DNA of 64,000 nucleotides from Veillonella sp. KGMB01456 (GTDB lineage Bacteria; Bacillota; Negativicutes; Veillonellales; Veillonellaceae): NCBI RefSeq assembly GCF_023051165.1, contig NZ_JALKIG010000011.1, positions 1 to 64,000 of the forward strand, read 5' to 3'. Shown piece by piece: positions 38,901 to 46,388 of this stretch (position 1 is its first letter; each line of letters starts with the position of its first letter). The notes under the pieces were generated by a model. It saw only the letters and a program-made list of their open reading frames with translations, ran no database searches and was not told where the DNA came from. The position numbers and the translations under genes were made by a program.

Positions 38901-39980
38901 CCGGATAAGACAGGTCACTATATTACAGGTCTCGACAATACGACTTGGAAGCCTGAAACGAACGGTATCGTGGAAAACCGTGCCGCAACTGAAGGACAAT
39001 TGCGTGATGCGGTAAATAATATTGGAACTCAAATCGGTGACATTAATACCGATATTGAGGCCATTCAAAATGCTAAACGTGAGTTTATCAGCGATACCGA
39101 AGAAAAAATTGAAGTCGGTAATGCTGAAACCTTAAGTATCACCGGTGGAGCGATGGAACCTCTGACTGAGGGCAATATTGGTGTCGTGAATGACGGAACT
39201 AAAGGTTTTAAAGTTAAATTATCATCCAAACTTTCCGGTTTAGAACGTGTTACTGTAGGTTCTGGTGATACAGCAACTGTTATCGGTACTGATAGTGTAA
39301 CGACTACGGAACTTGTAACGGGTAATACTACGGTTAATACGGATGGTGTAACGATTAAGACTACTGATGCAGCTAAATCAGATATTAAGCTCACTAGTGA
39401 TACTATCAGCATGGGTAAAAATCAGATTCATGATGTAGTAGCCGGTGAAGCTGAAACTGATGCGGTCAATGTTGGTCAGTTAAATAGTGCGGTAACGAAT
39501 ATCGGTTCCAATATGAACTATTTAGGTAATCAGATTAACAAACTGGATAACCGTGTGAACCGTGTCGGTGCCGGTGCAGCAGCTCTTGCAGCTTTACATC
39601 CGTTAGATTACAATCCGACGACAAGATGGGAATTTGCAGCCGGTGTGGGTAACTACAAAGGTGCGAATGCAGTAGCAGTTGGTGCGTTCTATCGTCCACA
39701 TAGCGACATGATGTTCAGCCTCGGCAGTTCCTTTGGTGGCGGTGAAAACATGGTTAACGCCGGTGTAACTTGGCGTGTTGGTGCCGGTCAGACAACTAAC
39801 TACGGATCTAGCCAAGCGATGGCTCAGGAAATCGATAGTCTCCGTAGTGTAGTTAACGATCAGCAGTCCATGATTCAGTCGCAAAATCAAAAATTGGATA
39901 CGCAAAGCGCTCAATTGGAAGAACAGAAACAACGTATAGAAGAGTTGACTCAGCTCGTAAATTCGTTGGTTAACAAATAA
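29892..39980 (+). CDS. Giant trimeric autotransporter adhesin (YadA type), main body
   Basis: A 3362-codon frame whose first ATG (29892) is only the first available methionine after the frameshift. The intact gene would run 29050-39980, about 3640 residues. The body has five cassettes, each opening with YF(S/Q)VNS and N-N-D-G-A-(K/T)-G. Beta-roll heads with SIAIG repeats follow, then necks of the form RQITGVAAGTxDTDAVNVAQL. A collagen-like Gly-Lys-Asp segment lies at about 35898-36035. The C-terminus has the four-strand YadA anchor (about 39570-39782), ending TWRVG, then a 65-residue coiled-coil tail. It is surface-exposed and mediates adhesion. It lacks its own signal peptide without the frame correction. 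Confidence 0.9.
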   Translation: MATTVSNATILGHNANATVDNGVALGSNSLANVDYGVAGYDPSTKAASTDTSATWKSTLGAVSVGVLGSDGTATATRQITGVAAGVKDTDAVNVAQLMAVAGNSSGGSSVHFFQVNSGTSGTNYNNDGAKGIDSIAIGKASTAADNSIAIGNGASVSDSNGGKGSGDIVIGNGAKINNYVDQSASIAIGQNAQIDNMAGMQEFMFGLGQTNYNIVDRPGGGMAFIPEDPSKVATGIAIGENTFVRTGGLMIGTHNYRGTLGDVDVDSANIRATGVNVNSTTLGTNSYNSGAFATIVGSYSIASGNYASGGDENNAGKNLGTTIVGSLNSVESSTAENTTSGVANSVVGFANRTFNSNGSLIFGAGNEITNSVSKIEGVDISLDGSAKDLQTGLIEGIKNANSGGSTLAIGGGNKADYTQQSALVGVNNTLEGTEDSVAQYNALTGFNNTATGVTNVTVTGSNNTVSGSTSIVNLGNENAVADSNNTILLGDNRTVTGSDNSVILGRANKETTTALRAAADTTLTTTADNVVVMGYNANATVDDGVALGSNSVASVNKGVDGYNPSTKELSGTAWTSTIGSVSVGDAANDITRQITGVAAGTADTDAVNVAQLKANKVTVTAGDNVTLTTTTGTDGSTDYKIASTDKNIYLTSAAFDNGTLTLTQTEGTPITVSGLATAAQVEANKIHYFQVNSAANGTNYNNNGATGTDAIAIGKSSTSGANSIAIGQSTTAANNSIAIGNGANINNYVDQSGSIAIGQNAKIENMSGMQEYLFSMGQTTFTAGNWLGTLQIPNDPSKEATGIAIGENTYARTGSLMVGSHNYRGLLGDVTVDSADTKAQGVNINSTTLGTNSYNGGAFATITGAYSIASSNYNGGGFSSSAGKNFGATIMGSLNSIESATASNSSGIANSVVGVANRTFNSNGSLIFGAGNEITNSITTIAAPSSAGDSAKALQTTLMNSIKSSNSGGSTLAIGGGNKADYTQQSALLGVNNTLTGASDNISQYNYITGFKNTGTNVDNVTIIGTNRTVSDAANSVVIGSADSVMTSSASDAVTIGRNANTTIDGGVALGSNSVASVDKGVDGYNPSTKALTGSTWTSTVGSVSVGDAANDITRQITGVAAGTQDTDAVNVAQLKANKVTLKQGENVTITTDVADDGATTYTIKSTDTNTVLAKGEVTYVGADGTLVLTDSDNNPITVTGLKNTYLTGASLENNTLTLTQNEGAPITVTGIATTAELAANKVKYFSVKSELAANQNNDGAKGTNSIAIGPNAVAQRENGIALGTNVYSGGKGSIVIGSDAKVSENIALDGSIVIGKGAVAFTGGGEQEALLGMDPTNWPKRGSGGYDNPTDASRVATSIVIGTNAFGRTGSIDIGDRVYRGTMGGKQITDNNTSFHVNQTTLGTNTYNKGLFSTMMGSYSIATGGFDGSGRLNTGAYGAQNFGATVLGSLNSVRSNEKLPEFFGVPIGSSYQGIANTIVGLGNITDNTNGSLVFGAGNKITNSITSISMPTSGADSVDAMVDKLQTVIKDSKSGGATLAIGGANTADYTRTSSIIGVNNTLKGTSSNISQFNALTGYHNTATNVDNVTVTGSNNTVKDTTTAVVIGDNRTLTGVNNNVVIGSADSALETTVSDAVAVGRNANVTIKGGVALGANSVARTDKGVVGYDPSGRITDADSILGSNTQYQSLQTEVTDAQTTVNDLTAKAAEYQANIDMIVSMYPDNSYEQDAGYQGIKASLESTQAQLATAQADLDSKQSALAEAGKALYTWQSTAGSVSVGDVSKGITRQITDVAAGTADTDAVNVAQLKQVAEAAEDAGKTTLNFTGDDTTATIARGNGQTLNITGGATATDADGNSLLTDNNIGVVKDGDNALKVQLAKDLTGLNSVKVGNAVTLGTTGLIITNGPSVTTTGIDAGSKKITNVVAGTDDTDAVNVSQLNSAIKGAKHTEVTLNGDAPTAGANGALGEYIGSSNLTMAVQDVDGQKVYDLKMSKDLVAGTKPGADGKNGEAGSITIIGESGKDGADGKNTSANITVKDGKNGLDGTDGITRIVYKDEDGTDHEIATMDDGLNFTGDTENVTIAKKLNETLSITGGITKADQLTTEDNIGVVASDSGLKVRLAKDLQDLNSVRIGGTTENGKGIYIANQSVSTSKGNAEEGTIASAEDALSLGSYANASKDTAVALGAYAKTDRGAGELFGYVPGLTGDELTKFQTDNAGSVIWNSNRGAVSVGIKGKETRQITNVAAGTEDTDAVNIAQLKAIDSKVDANKISYFSVNSSTESNKDNDGATGVESIAIGGGAKAKHYQSIAIGGFTEAANIDSIAIGYLASATEMADNGVSIGRETRNTVPNGIALGSYSVADRRENILSYDPLTETNFNFTPEMQTALDAWNAAAAVYYQNPTPENAQAAKDAGMKYRLMVAPWMAGMGSLSLGNGEEGLTRQITNVAAGTIDTDAVNIAQLKAAKVEVLAGTNISSIDKDTSAGYTQYKVNAKDTITDSATLSGDTITFTRNDGTTYKVSGLASTSALDTNKTRYFSVNSTDAGNRGNDGATGAGALAAGVNAKATKSADTAIGNGSSASGSWSIAAGAGSNASGTVAVAMGYGATAAANQSVAIGYSAKVTRNDSIAIGRETQANELNTVAIGLQTKANGNQSMALGYGALTERSANNGLAIGVSAYVGPIRSTDPVQGVPGNSTSVVDDDTVVEAGKEQMNSIALGNSAKAFGYQTTALGAGAEAHDTNSLAVGIMAIGKGNYATALGKQAYANGNEATALGHWARAYGDNAIAIGSYAITNTLDGTGTVNNGIAIGQKARVASNNSVALGQNSLAYIPDSVKTEAYLTNEAFAAENGVVSVGNAEYTIGDDTVAANRRRITNVAGGADDYDAVNVAQLKELSSKLTQEATNSKLSSGKNITINTTTDDNGVKTNTIDLNDKITLNNAAAPGQQVVVDGTTSNITAGTGNNQVVVNGSNGQVTIGAQGSQLTIGKQGDTAKDKEGNLINPDKTGHYITGLDNTTWKPETNGIVENRAATEGQLRDAVNNIGTQIGDINTDIEAIQNAKREFISDTEEKIEVGNAETLSITGGAMEPLTEGNIGVVNDGTKGFKVKLSSKLSGLERVTVGSGDTATVIGTDSVTTTELVTGNTTVNTDGVTIKTTDAAKSDIKLTSDTISMGKNQIHDVVAGEAETDAVNVGQLNSAVTNIGSNMNYLGNQINKLDNRVNRVGAGAAALAALHPLDYNPTTRWEFAAGVGNYKGANAVAVGAFYRPHSDMMFSLGSSFGGGENMVNAGVTWRVGAGQTTNYGSSQAMAQEIDSLRSVVNDQQSMIQSQNQKLDTQSAQLEEQKQRIEELTQLVNSLVNK
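30222..38580 (+). repeat. Five recurring head-neck cassettes in the adhesin
   Basis: Cassettes start at about 30222, 31950, 33624, 36711 and 37500 with the HFFQVNS/YFSVNS motif. The first three are long and share the same order: SIAIG head, NYNNGG/TTLGTNSYN segment, GATIVGSLNS, NSNGSLIFGAGNEITNS, SGGSTLAIGG, NNTLxG, and the DAVNVAQL neck. Cassettes 1 and 2 are especially close at the DNA level. The later two are shorter and diverged. Confidence 0.8.
39783..39977 (+). other. 65-residue coiled-coil tail beyond the YadA anchor
   Basis: After the last beta strand (TWRVG) the frame continues through a linker (AGQTTNYGSSQAMA) into Q/L-rich heptads, for example DSLRSVVNDQQSMIQSQNQ and EEQKQRIEELTQLVNSL. 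YadA-family proteins normally end at the barrel's last aromatic residue. This part would lie in the periplasm. Confidence 0.75.
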
Positions 39981-40062
39981 GAGTAGAGAACATTTGCAGC
40001 TAAATAGTGTGTAGAGGTTAAATGTTGCATTATAACTGCATAGAGCTTACAACTGAATAATT

Positions 40063-40133
40063 AAAAAGAGCGATAGTACTAACTATAGCCGGATCACCGG
40101 GATTAGTATTACTATCGCTCTTTATTTGATTTT
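40063..40133 (+). terminator. Terminator after the adhesin
   Basis: AAAGAGCGATAGTA pairs with TACTATCGCTCTTT, with an inner CCGG-AT-CACCGG part, followed by ATTTGATTTT. A strong, nearly perfect stem. Confidence 0.8.
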
Positions 40134-40165
40134 AAGTGCAATATATCAAATTTTGGACATAAAAA

Positions 40166-40241
40166 TGGTGGACCACCAGGGGTTCGAACCCTGGACACCC
40201 TGATTAAGAGTCAGGTGCTCTGCCAGCTGAGCTAGTGGTCC
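40166..40241 (-). tRNA. tRNA-Lys (anticodon CTT)
   Basis: The minus strand folds as a 76-base tRNA: acceptor GGACCAC with GTGGTCC, D arm GCTCAGCTGGCAGAGC, anticodon arm CTGACTCTTAATCAG with CTT, T arm with GGTTCGAACC, and an encoded CCA end. It lies alone between the adhesin terminator and thrC. Confidence 0.97.
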
Positions 40242-40255
40242 ATAACAACATAGCT

Positions 40256-40284
40256 ATTATATACTTATTGTTTCGAAATGTAAA
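40256..40284 (-). promoter_or_regulatory. Promoter of tRNA-Lys
   Basis: On the minus strand: TTTACA, 17 bases, TATAAT (40261-40256), fifteen bases before the tRNA 5' end. Confidence 0.75.
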
Positions 40285-40566
40285 CCCTTATAGCAGTAAA
40301 GTTTAAAAATTATGTAAAATTTAAAGAAAACATAAGCTTTTAAAAGTTTCCGATATTCGTTTATTTTTAGGGGCCGGGAGATTTTTATTTTTTACAACAT
40401 TTTGTAAAAATAATGTAATAACTTATAACGGTGCCGTAATTAAGGGGGAAAGCGTCGCTGTTGGTAGGTAGAAAAAAATGTGTATTTTCGGTATAATTAA
40501 TTGAAAGAAGTAATAGAGAAATTTTCTATTATTATTTTAGATTAGTAGAAGTATGAGGGTAGAGAG
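40285..40566 (+). other. AT-rich spacer upstream of thrC
   Basis: No gene seen. A TATAAT at 40492-40497 could serve thrC, but the -35 position is poor. No strong hairpin or known leader was recognised. Confidence 0.3.
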
Positions 40567-42066
40567 ATGAAGTATCGAAGTACACGAAGTGAAGAAACGG
40601 TAAGTGAAACGTATGCATTGCTCCATGGCTTGGCAAGTGACGGGGGTCTATATGTGCCGGCCTTATTTCCGGAACGCTGTCTGACTTATGACATGGTGGC
40701 GGAGAAATCCTACGAGGACATTGCGTATACCGTATTAAAAAATCTTTTCACAACTTTTGATGAAGCGGAATTACGTTCCATGATTGCGTCGGCTTACAGC
40801 AAAGCAAATTTCAGTACGCCTGAAATTGCACCGTTGCATTCTATTTTGGAACGTTTATCGGTGCTCGAATTGTTCCACGGACGTACGCAGGCGTTTAAGG
40901 ATATGGCATTGTCCTTGTTCCCGTATTTGTTGGTAGCCGCCAAAGAAGCGGAAAAAGAAACGGATGAGGTGCTTATTTTGACGGCCACTTCCGGTGACAC
41001 CGGTAAAGCGGCGCTGGAAGGTTTTAAAGATGTGCCGGGCACTCACATTCAGGTTTTTTATCCGACCGATGGCGTGAGTCCGATGCAGCAAGAACAGATG
41101 CAGAAACAAGAGGGCGATAATGTTAATGTAACGGCTATTCGCGGTAACTTTGACGATGCGCAGCAATTTTTAAAACGCCTCTTTGTGGACGAATCGATGG
41201 CTGAAAAAGTGGCGGCTAAGGGAGTTCGTTTCTCCAGTGCCAACTCCATTAATGTCGGTCGTTTGGCACCGCAGGTGGTTTACTATGTGGCAGCCTATGC
41301 AGAACTTGTAAACCAGGGTGCTATTCATCGCGATGAAGTGTTTAATGTGGTGGTCCCTACCGGCAACTTCGGCAATATTTTGGCCGCTTATTATGCGAAA
41401 AAGATGGGTGTGCCAATCGGTAAGTTGATTTGTGCTTCCAATCGTAATAATGTGTTGACGGACTTTTTCAAAACGGGCACCTATGATATGAAGCGTGAAT
41501 TCTACACGACCATTTCACCGTCCATGGATATTTTGGAAAGTTCCAACTTTGAACGCTTCTTATATTATGTGAGCGGCGAGGATTACGAAGCCACCAACAG
41601 CCGCATGAAGGATTTAAAACAAAACGGTTCCTTGTCGGTAACGGCCGAAGAGTTACAGCGCATTCAGAAGGATTTCAGCGGTCAATTTGTTTCCGACGAA
41701 GAAACGAAAGCTGTCATTGCGCAGGTTTATAACTCCTACGGTTATTTGTTGGATCCGCACACGGCGGTGGCCATGGGGGCCTACATGAAGGAATTGCAGG
41801 CGCATCCGGAAGATGGTGGCCGTCATACGGTGATTGCGGCGACGGCCCATCCGTTCAAGTTCCCGAATCCGATTTGCGAAGCCTTGGAAATTCAGACCGG
41901 CGATACGCCATATGAAAGCCTTGAGCACATCAGTGCGGTGACGGGCGTGGCGTTCCCGAAACAACTGGCTGCTTTGCAGGCGAAGGAATTGCGTTTTACC
42001 AAAGTCATTGATAAAGAATCAATGGGGAAAGAAATACTTGCTTTTGTCGATACTTTTAAAAAATAA
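40567..42066 (+). CDS. thrC: Threonine synthase
   Basis: A 499-residue PLP enzyme converting O-phosphohomoserine to threonine. It has the long form of the family: N-terminal KYRSTR and the VSETYALLHGLASDGGLYVP stretch, the PLP lysine in GRTQAFKDMAL, and ATSGDTGKAALEGF as the phosphate loop. Full length. GGTAGAGAG lies before the ATG. No homoserine kinase or dehydrogenase is next to it, so it is probably transcribed alone or with the transporter 100 bases downstream. Confidence 0.95.
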   Translation: MKYRSTRSEETVSETYALLHGLASDGGLYVPALFPERCLTYDMVAEKSYEDIAYTVLKNLFTTFDEAELRSMIASAYSKANFSTPEIAPLHSILERLSVLELFHGRTQAFKDMALSLFPYLLVAAKEAEKETDEVLILTATSGDTGKAALEGFKDVPGTHIQVFYPTDGVSPMQQEQMQKQEGDNVNVTAIRGNFDDAQQFLKRLFVDESMAEKVAAKGVRFSSANSINVGRLAPQVVYYVAAYAELVNQGAIHRDEVFNVVVPTGNFGNILAAYYAKKMGVPIGKLICASNRNNVLTDFFKTGTYDMKREFYTTISPSMDILESSNFERFLYYVSGEDYEATNSRMKDLKQNGSLSVTAEELQRIQKDFSGQFVSDEETKAVIAQVYNSYGYLLDPHTAVAMGAYMKELQAHPEDGGRHTVIAATAHPFKFPNPICEALEIQTGDTPYESLEHISAVTGVAFPKQLAALQAKELRFTKVIDKESMGKEILAFVDTFKK

Positions 42067-42170
42067 GCTATATTGAGTCAGACGCATCCTACTTATTAAC
42101 GATATAAGTTGTTGGTTGATACTATATAGCAATCAAAATAGTAGTAATACATTAAGAAAGTAGTGACAAC

Positions 42171-43025
42171 GTGAGACAAGCTTTTTTCTATGCCATTGCA
42201 TCCGCTTTGGCGTTTAGTATCATGAATTTATTTGTAAAAATGCTGGGGCAAGCCATGCCGGCGGCGGAGATTACCTTTTTCCGCGGCCTCATCGGCACGG
42301 TGGCAGTCCTTATCTATATGCGGGTCAAGGGCATTGCCTTTTCCACGGAAAATCGCGGGATGCTTACGGTTCGCGGGATTTTCGGCGGTTTAGGCAACTT
42401 GTGTAACTTTATTGCTTTGGCGTACATGAAGTTGGCCGACGCGGCGATTTTATTTCAGTTGTCCGGCATTTTCGTGTTTATTTTTAGCACACTCTATTTG
42501 AAAGAGTCAGTTCCGAAAGGGGCCGGTAAATGGCTTCTTTTGATTTTGGCGGCTGTTTGCCTTATGATTAAGCCTTGGTCGTTTAGTGAGTTCCATTGGT
42601 ATTCGCTCTACGCCATCGCCGGTGCTGCCTTTGCGGCCGCTGCCTACACTACGATTCGCAAGCTCAGCCAAGTGGGACATCACAGTAATTATGAGATTAT
42701 GTTTTATTTCTTAGTGACCACCATGATTGTCGGTGGTATCTTGATGGGACCTGATTTTGTATGGCCTGATTTGCGGCAATGGGTAATCCTTGGGATTATC
42801 GGCGGGATTTCCGTATTTGCCCAATTCTTCCTAACCGGTGCATTTGTGGCCACCAATGCAGTTGTGGCACAATTTTTACAATATATCGGCGTATTCTTCA
42901 ACGCCATGTGGGGCTTTGTGATTTTTGACGAAACCTTATCGTGGCTGACGGTCTTGGCCGGTATTATGATGTTTGTCGCATCGGTTATGATTGCTCGTTT
43001 AAAAGAGCAACACGTCAAAGTATAA
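42171..43025 (+). CDS. EamA/DMT-family transporter
   Basis: A 284-residue drug/metabolite-superfamily permease with about ten membrane segments and two EamA repeats (about 1-135 and 145-280). The start is GTG, with only a weak ribosome site. Typical pieces are FFRGLIGTVAVL and ADAAILFQLSGIFVFIF. It follows thrC and precedes an ATPase/nuclease gene by 24 bases. Family members export amino acids or metabolites; proximity to thrC makes amino-acid export possible, but that is a guess. Confidence 0.85.
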   Translation: MRQAFFYAIASALAFSIMNLFVKMLGQAMPAAEITFFRGLIGTVAVLIYMRVKGIAFSTENRGMLTVRGIFGGLGNLCNFIALAYMKLADAAILFQLSGIFVFIFSTLYLKESVPKGAGKWLLLILAAVCLMIKPWSFSEFHWYSLYAIAGAAFAAAAYTTIRKLSQVGHHSNYEIMFYFLVTTMIVGGILMGPDFVWPDLRQWVILGIIGGISVFAQFFLTGAFVATNAVVAQFLQYIGVFFNAMWGFVIFDETLSWLTVLAGIMMFVASVMIARLKEQHVKV

Positions 43026-43049
43026 GCCCTAACAAAGGTAGGTGCCGAT

Positions 43050-44870
43050 ATGTACTTAGCAACTTTGGAAATTGAGAATTTTCGTAACTTGAATCAAACG
43101 AAGTTGAGTTTTCACGAGCATTGTAATTATCTGATTGGTGAAAACTCGATTGGGAAGTCTAATTTGTTGGCCTTGATTCAGATCATGACATCCGGCAGAA
43201 GGCTGGTGGAAGGGGATTTTTTTGATATCGTAAAACCCGTCAAGGTTCGCCTTGAAATCGTGGTGACGCCGCACGAAGAGTTGCCTCCCTTATTGATTAA
43301 GGCGGTTAAAAACGGTCGTATTCTGCTCGAGTGGGAGCAGGTGAATGTAGCGACGAAGCCGCGTCTTTATGAGGTGTTGACTACGACGGCACGGCGGTCG
43401 GTACCGCTTAAAACGCTCACTTACATGGCCTATTTTGCCTTGAAGGATATTGGCATTTATTCTTTCGACACGAAGGAGGAGTCCTTTTACGAAGAGCTCC
43501 GCGATTTGTTGGGCGAGGCCCTCGATGTGGCGATTTGTAAAAAAGATTCGCCCGTCACGAAGTCTATGTCGCTCATTGCGCTGCGCATTCGGCAGTTTCA
43601 AATGGTCATGCCTCATTTGCCGATTTACATGATTATTGTATTGGCTCAGTTGACGCAATGGCCGCTTATGGAACGAGGATCCATGACGCATACGAAAATT
43701 GATAAGAGCGAGCGTTATGCCGGCTTTTATACGCCTGATGCGCTACGCCTCGTGGCCATGGTGGTATTTCGCTTGGTGCAGAAGATTTTTCGTTTGAAAA
43801 AACAAAATCGCCTCGAGTCGCGTATTGTCGTGATGAAGGGAAAACGGTATTTACCGCTGGCTATCAGCCTCGATGAAGTAGAAACCCATTTGAACCCGCT
43901 CATGCAGCGGGCCATGGTAGATTATTTTAAAGAAATGATGGCCAATGAGAATATCGGATTTTTGCGCATCTTAAAAGATGTGTTCGGCATTGACGGTATT
44001 TTAGGCCAGGTCTTTATCGTTACCCATTCGGCGGAAGTTTTGTCCGATGATTATCGGCAGATTATTCGCTTTTATCGCCAGCCGTCGGGGTCGTTGAAGA
44101 TTGCCTGCGGGGTGACCTTTGAAGTGTCGTCGGAGGCGGAAGAACATTTGATTGCTTATTTTTCAGCGGTCAAAGAGGCCCTCTATACACGTTGTGTTAT
44201 GATAGTAGAGGGCGAAACAGAGTACAGTAGTTTTCGGCAGTTTGCCAAAACGCTCGGTATTCCGCTCGACTTTTACGGCATCGGGCTTATCAATGCCCGC
44301 GGCCAAGGGTCTATCAGCCGATTGGCTGAATTATTTAATCGTTTTGACATTCCCGTCATTGCCCTATATGATAGGGATGTGCGTACCGACGTACGGGCGG
44401 GTAAAAAGCAAGTATATTTCACGGATACAATTTGCTATGAATATGATTTGGTCAGTCACTTGATTCGCCGGCGCCAACGGTCCGTTTTGGATAATATTGT
44501 GCGCATGGTAGTCAGTCTTGAAGGCGGTTCACAGCTGGTGTCCAAAAAAGCCATCACCCAAGGGGTGGATAAGCTGATTAAGTACGCCAAGTCGCAAAAT
44601 GAGTCAGCTCAAGGTCTGGTGAACCGGGCGTTTCACGAACGCAAATTAAATTCGATTCCGAATCGGGAAGAACACCTATTGGAAGTGTATTACTTCAGTT
44701 GGCTGTTTTTTCAAAAAGGAATTACTATCGGCAAGTGTATTGCGTATAATATAAAAGAGCGGGAGGATATTCCCCCTGCGTTTGTAAAAGTTATAAAAAA
44801 AGCACAGCAGCTGGCGCAACAACAGGACGCCTGGCTGGCTGTGGCAGAGGAGACGAAATATGGAAAATAA
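43050..44870 (+). CDS. OLD-family ATPase with TOPRIM nuclease domain
   Basis: A 606-residue protein with an SMC/ABC-like ATPase first: Walker A GENSIGKSN near residue 31, Walker B SLDEVETHLNP near 275, and a downstream IVTHSAEVL. A TOPRIM nuclease domain comes from about 385 (MIVEGETEYSSF, then ALYDRDV). This is the overcoming-lysogenization-defect layout. No UvrD-like helicase is adjacent, so it is of the single-gene type and not a Gabija pair. It overlaps the start of gnd by eleven bases, so the two are translationally coupled. Possible roles: phage defence or DNA repair; not provable here. Confidence 0.85.
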   Translation: MYLATLEIENFRNLNQTKLSFHEHCNYLIGENSIGKSNLLALIQIMTSGRRLVEGDFFDIVKPVKVRLEIVVTPHEELPPLLIKAVKNGRILLEWEQVNVATKPRLYEVLTTTARRSVPLKTLTYMAYFALKDIGIYSFDTKEESFYEELRDLLGEALDVAICKKDSPVTKSMSLIALRIRQFQMVMPHLPIYMIIVLAQLTQWPLMERGSMTHTKIDKSERYAGFYTPDALRLVAMVVFRLVQKIFRLKKQNRLESRIVVMKGKRYLPLAISLDEVETHLNPLMQRAMVDYFKEMMANENIGFLRILKDVFGIDGILGQVFIVTHSAEVLSDDYRQIIRFYRQPSGSLKIACGVTFEVSSEAEEHLIAYFSAVKEALYTRCVMIVEGETEYSSFRQFAKTLGIPLDFYGIGLINARGQGSISRLAELFNRFDIPVIALYDRDVRTDVRAGKKQVYFTDTICYEYDLVSHLIRRRQRSVLDNIVRMVVSLEGGSQLVSKKAITQGVDKLIKYAKSQNESAQGLVNRAFHERKLNSIPNREEHLLEVYYFSWLFFQKGITIGKCIAYNIKEREDIPPAFVKVIKKAQQLAQQQDAWLAVAEETKYGK

Positions 44871-46290
44871 GACATATGAATTCGGTTTAGTCGGTTTGGC
44901 CGTTATGGGTCAAAACTTAGCGCGTAATGTGGCACACAAAGGTTTTAGCATTGCTGTTTATAACCGTACGCCGCAGAAAACGGATGAGTTTTTGCAAAAA
45001 TTCGGTCACGAAGGCAACATCGGCGGCGCTCACAGCCCTGAAGAACTCGTTAACATGCTCGCTAAACCTCGCAAAATCATGTTCCTCGTAAAAGCTGGCC
45101 AACCGGTAGATGACATGATTGAAGCGTTCTTGCCATATTTGGATAAAGGCGACATCTTAATCGATGGCGGTAACTCGTATTTCAAAGATACGCGTCGCCG
45201 CAGCCAGGAACTCGAAGCTAAAGGCTTCCGCTTATTAGGCGTTGGCGTATCCGGCGGGGAAGAAGGGGCTCTTAACGGTCCAAGCCTCATGCCGGGCGGT
45301 AACGAAACGTCCTATAAAGAAGTGGAAAAAATTTTCACGTCCATCGCCGCTCAGGTGGCTGACGGTCCTTGCTGCAGCTATGTTGGTGATGACGGTGCCG
45401 GTCACTATGTAAAAATGGTGCACAACGGTATCGAATACGGCGATATGCAGCTCATCTCCGAAGCGTATTTCATGATGAAAGAGTTGCTCCACATGAGTGC
45501 CGAAGAAATGGCCGAAGTGTTCACCGAATGGAATAAAGGCGTACTCGATTCTTATTTAATCGAAATCACGTCTAAAATCTTGCGCGTACGTGACAAAGAA
45601 ACGGGCGAGCCTTTATTGGAAAAAATCCTCGACAAAGCGGGCCAAAAGGGTACCGGTAAATGGACGAGCCAGGAAGCCCTTGATTTAGGAGTACCAATTC
45701 CGACTATCGCGGAAGCTGTATTTGCGCGCGGCATGTCGGCTTACAAAACGGAACGCGTGGAAGCGGCTAAGATGCTCAAAGGTCCTGAAGGGGAATACAA
45801 AGGCGACAAAAAAGCCTTTATTGATGCTATTCATTCCGCATTGTATGCATCCAAAATCTGTTCTTACGCACAGGGCTTTGCGTTGATTAAAGCAGCAGCC
45901 AAAGAATACAACTGGAATATCAACTTTGGTGATATGGCGCTCTTATGGCGTGGTGGTTGTATCATTCGTGCCGTATTCTTGGAAGATATTAAAAAAGCGT
46001 TCGAACGCAATCCGGAACTTACCAACTTGCTTCTCGATCCGTTCTTCATTGAAGCCATCGAACAGCATCAGGCTAAATGGCGTGAAGCGATTATCGAAGC
46101 CAAACGTTTCGGCATTCCGACTCCGGCGTTCTCCGCATCCCTTGATTACTACGACAGCTATCGTCGTGCCAATTTGTCCGCTAACATGATTCAGGCGCAG
46201 CGCGACTTCTTCGGTGCACATACGTATGAACGTGTTGACCAAGACGGTATTTTCCATACCGAATGGGAAGCTGAATTGGAAGGGAAATAA
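44860..46290 (+). CDS. gnd: 6-phosphogluconate dehydrogenase, decarboxylating
   Basis: A 476-residue pentose-phosphate enzyme making ribulose 5-phosphate, carbon dioxide and NADPH. The Rossmann loop is GLAVMGQNLARN, and NRT follows for NADP. Substrate residues are in GVSGGEEGALNGPSLMPGG and KMVHNGIEYGDMQ (catalytic Lys). Full length with the C-terminal tail HTYERVDQDGIFHTEW. The start overlaps the nuclease gene upstream, with GAGGAGACGA as ribosome site. Codons are more strongly biased than in the upstream gene, as usual for a highly expressed enzyme. Confidence 0.96.
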   Translation: MENKTYEFGLVGLAVMGQNLARNVAHKGFSIAVYNRTPQKTDEFLQKFGHEGNIGGAHSPEELVNMLAKPRKIMFLVKAGQPVDDMIEAFLPYLDKGDILIDGGNSYFKDTRRRSQELEAKGFRLLGVGVSGGEEGALNGPSLMPGGNETSYKEVEKIFTSIAAQVADGPCCSYVGDDGAGHYVKMVHNGIEYGDMQLISEAYFMMKELLHMSAEEMAEVFTEWNKGVLDSYLIEITSKILRVRDKETGEPLLEKILDKAGQKGTGKWTSQEALDLGVPIPTIAEAVFARGMSAYKTERVEAAKMLKGPEGEYKGDKKAFIDAIHSALYASKICSYAQGFALIKAAAKEYNWNINFGDMALLWRGGCIIRAVFLEDIKKAFERNPELTNLLLDPFFIEAIEQHQAKWREAIIEAKRFGIPTPAFSASLDYYDSYRRANLSANMIQAQRDFFGAHTYERVDQDGIFHTEWEAELEGK

Positions 46291-46388
46291 AATTTTTGGT
46301 GGGTTAAGTTTGTCGTTACACGAATGCTCTTATTAGATATTTTAGGCTTCGTTTGAATTGAATAAAACTTGCACGAAAGGGGCACATC

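Noticed and set aside
29724-39932. Many long open frames on the minus strand under the adhesin
   Set aside because: They repeat with the cassettes and show biased, low-complexity composition; they are shadows of the repetitive coding strand.
43050-44870. Gabija GajA
   Set aside because: No UvrD-like GajB gene is adjacent; the domain order fits a single-gene OLD protein.
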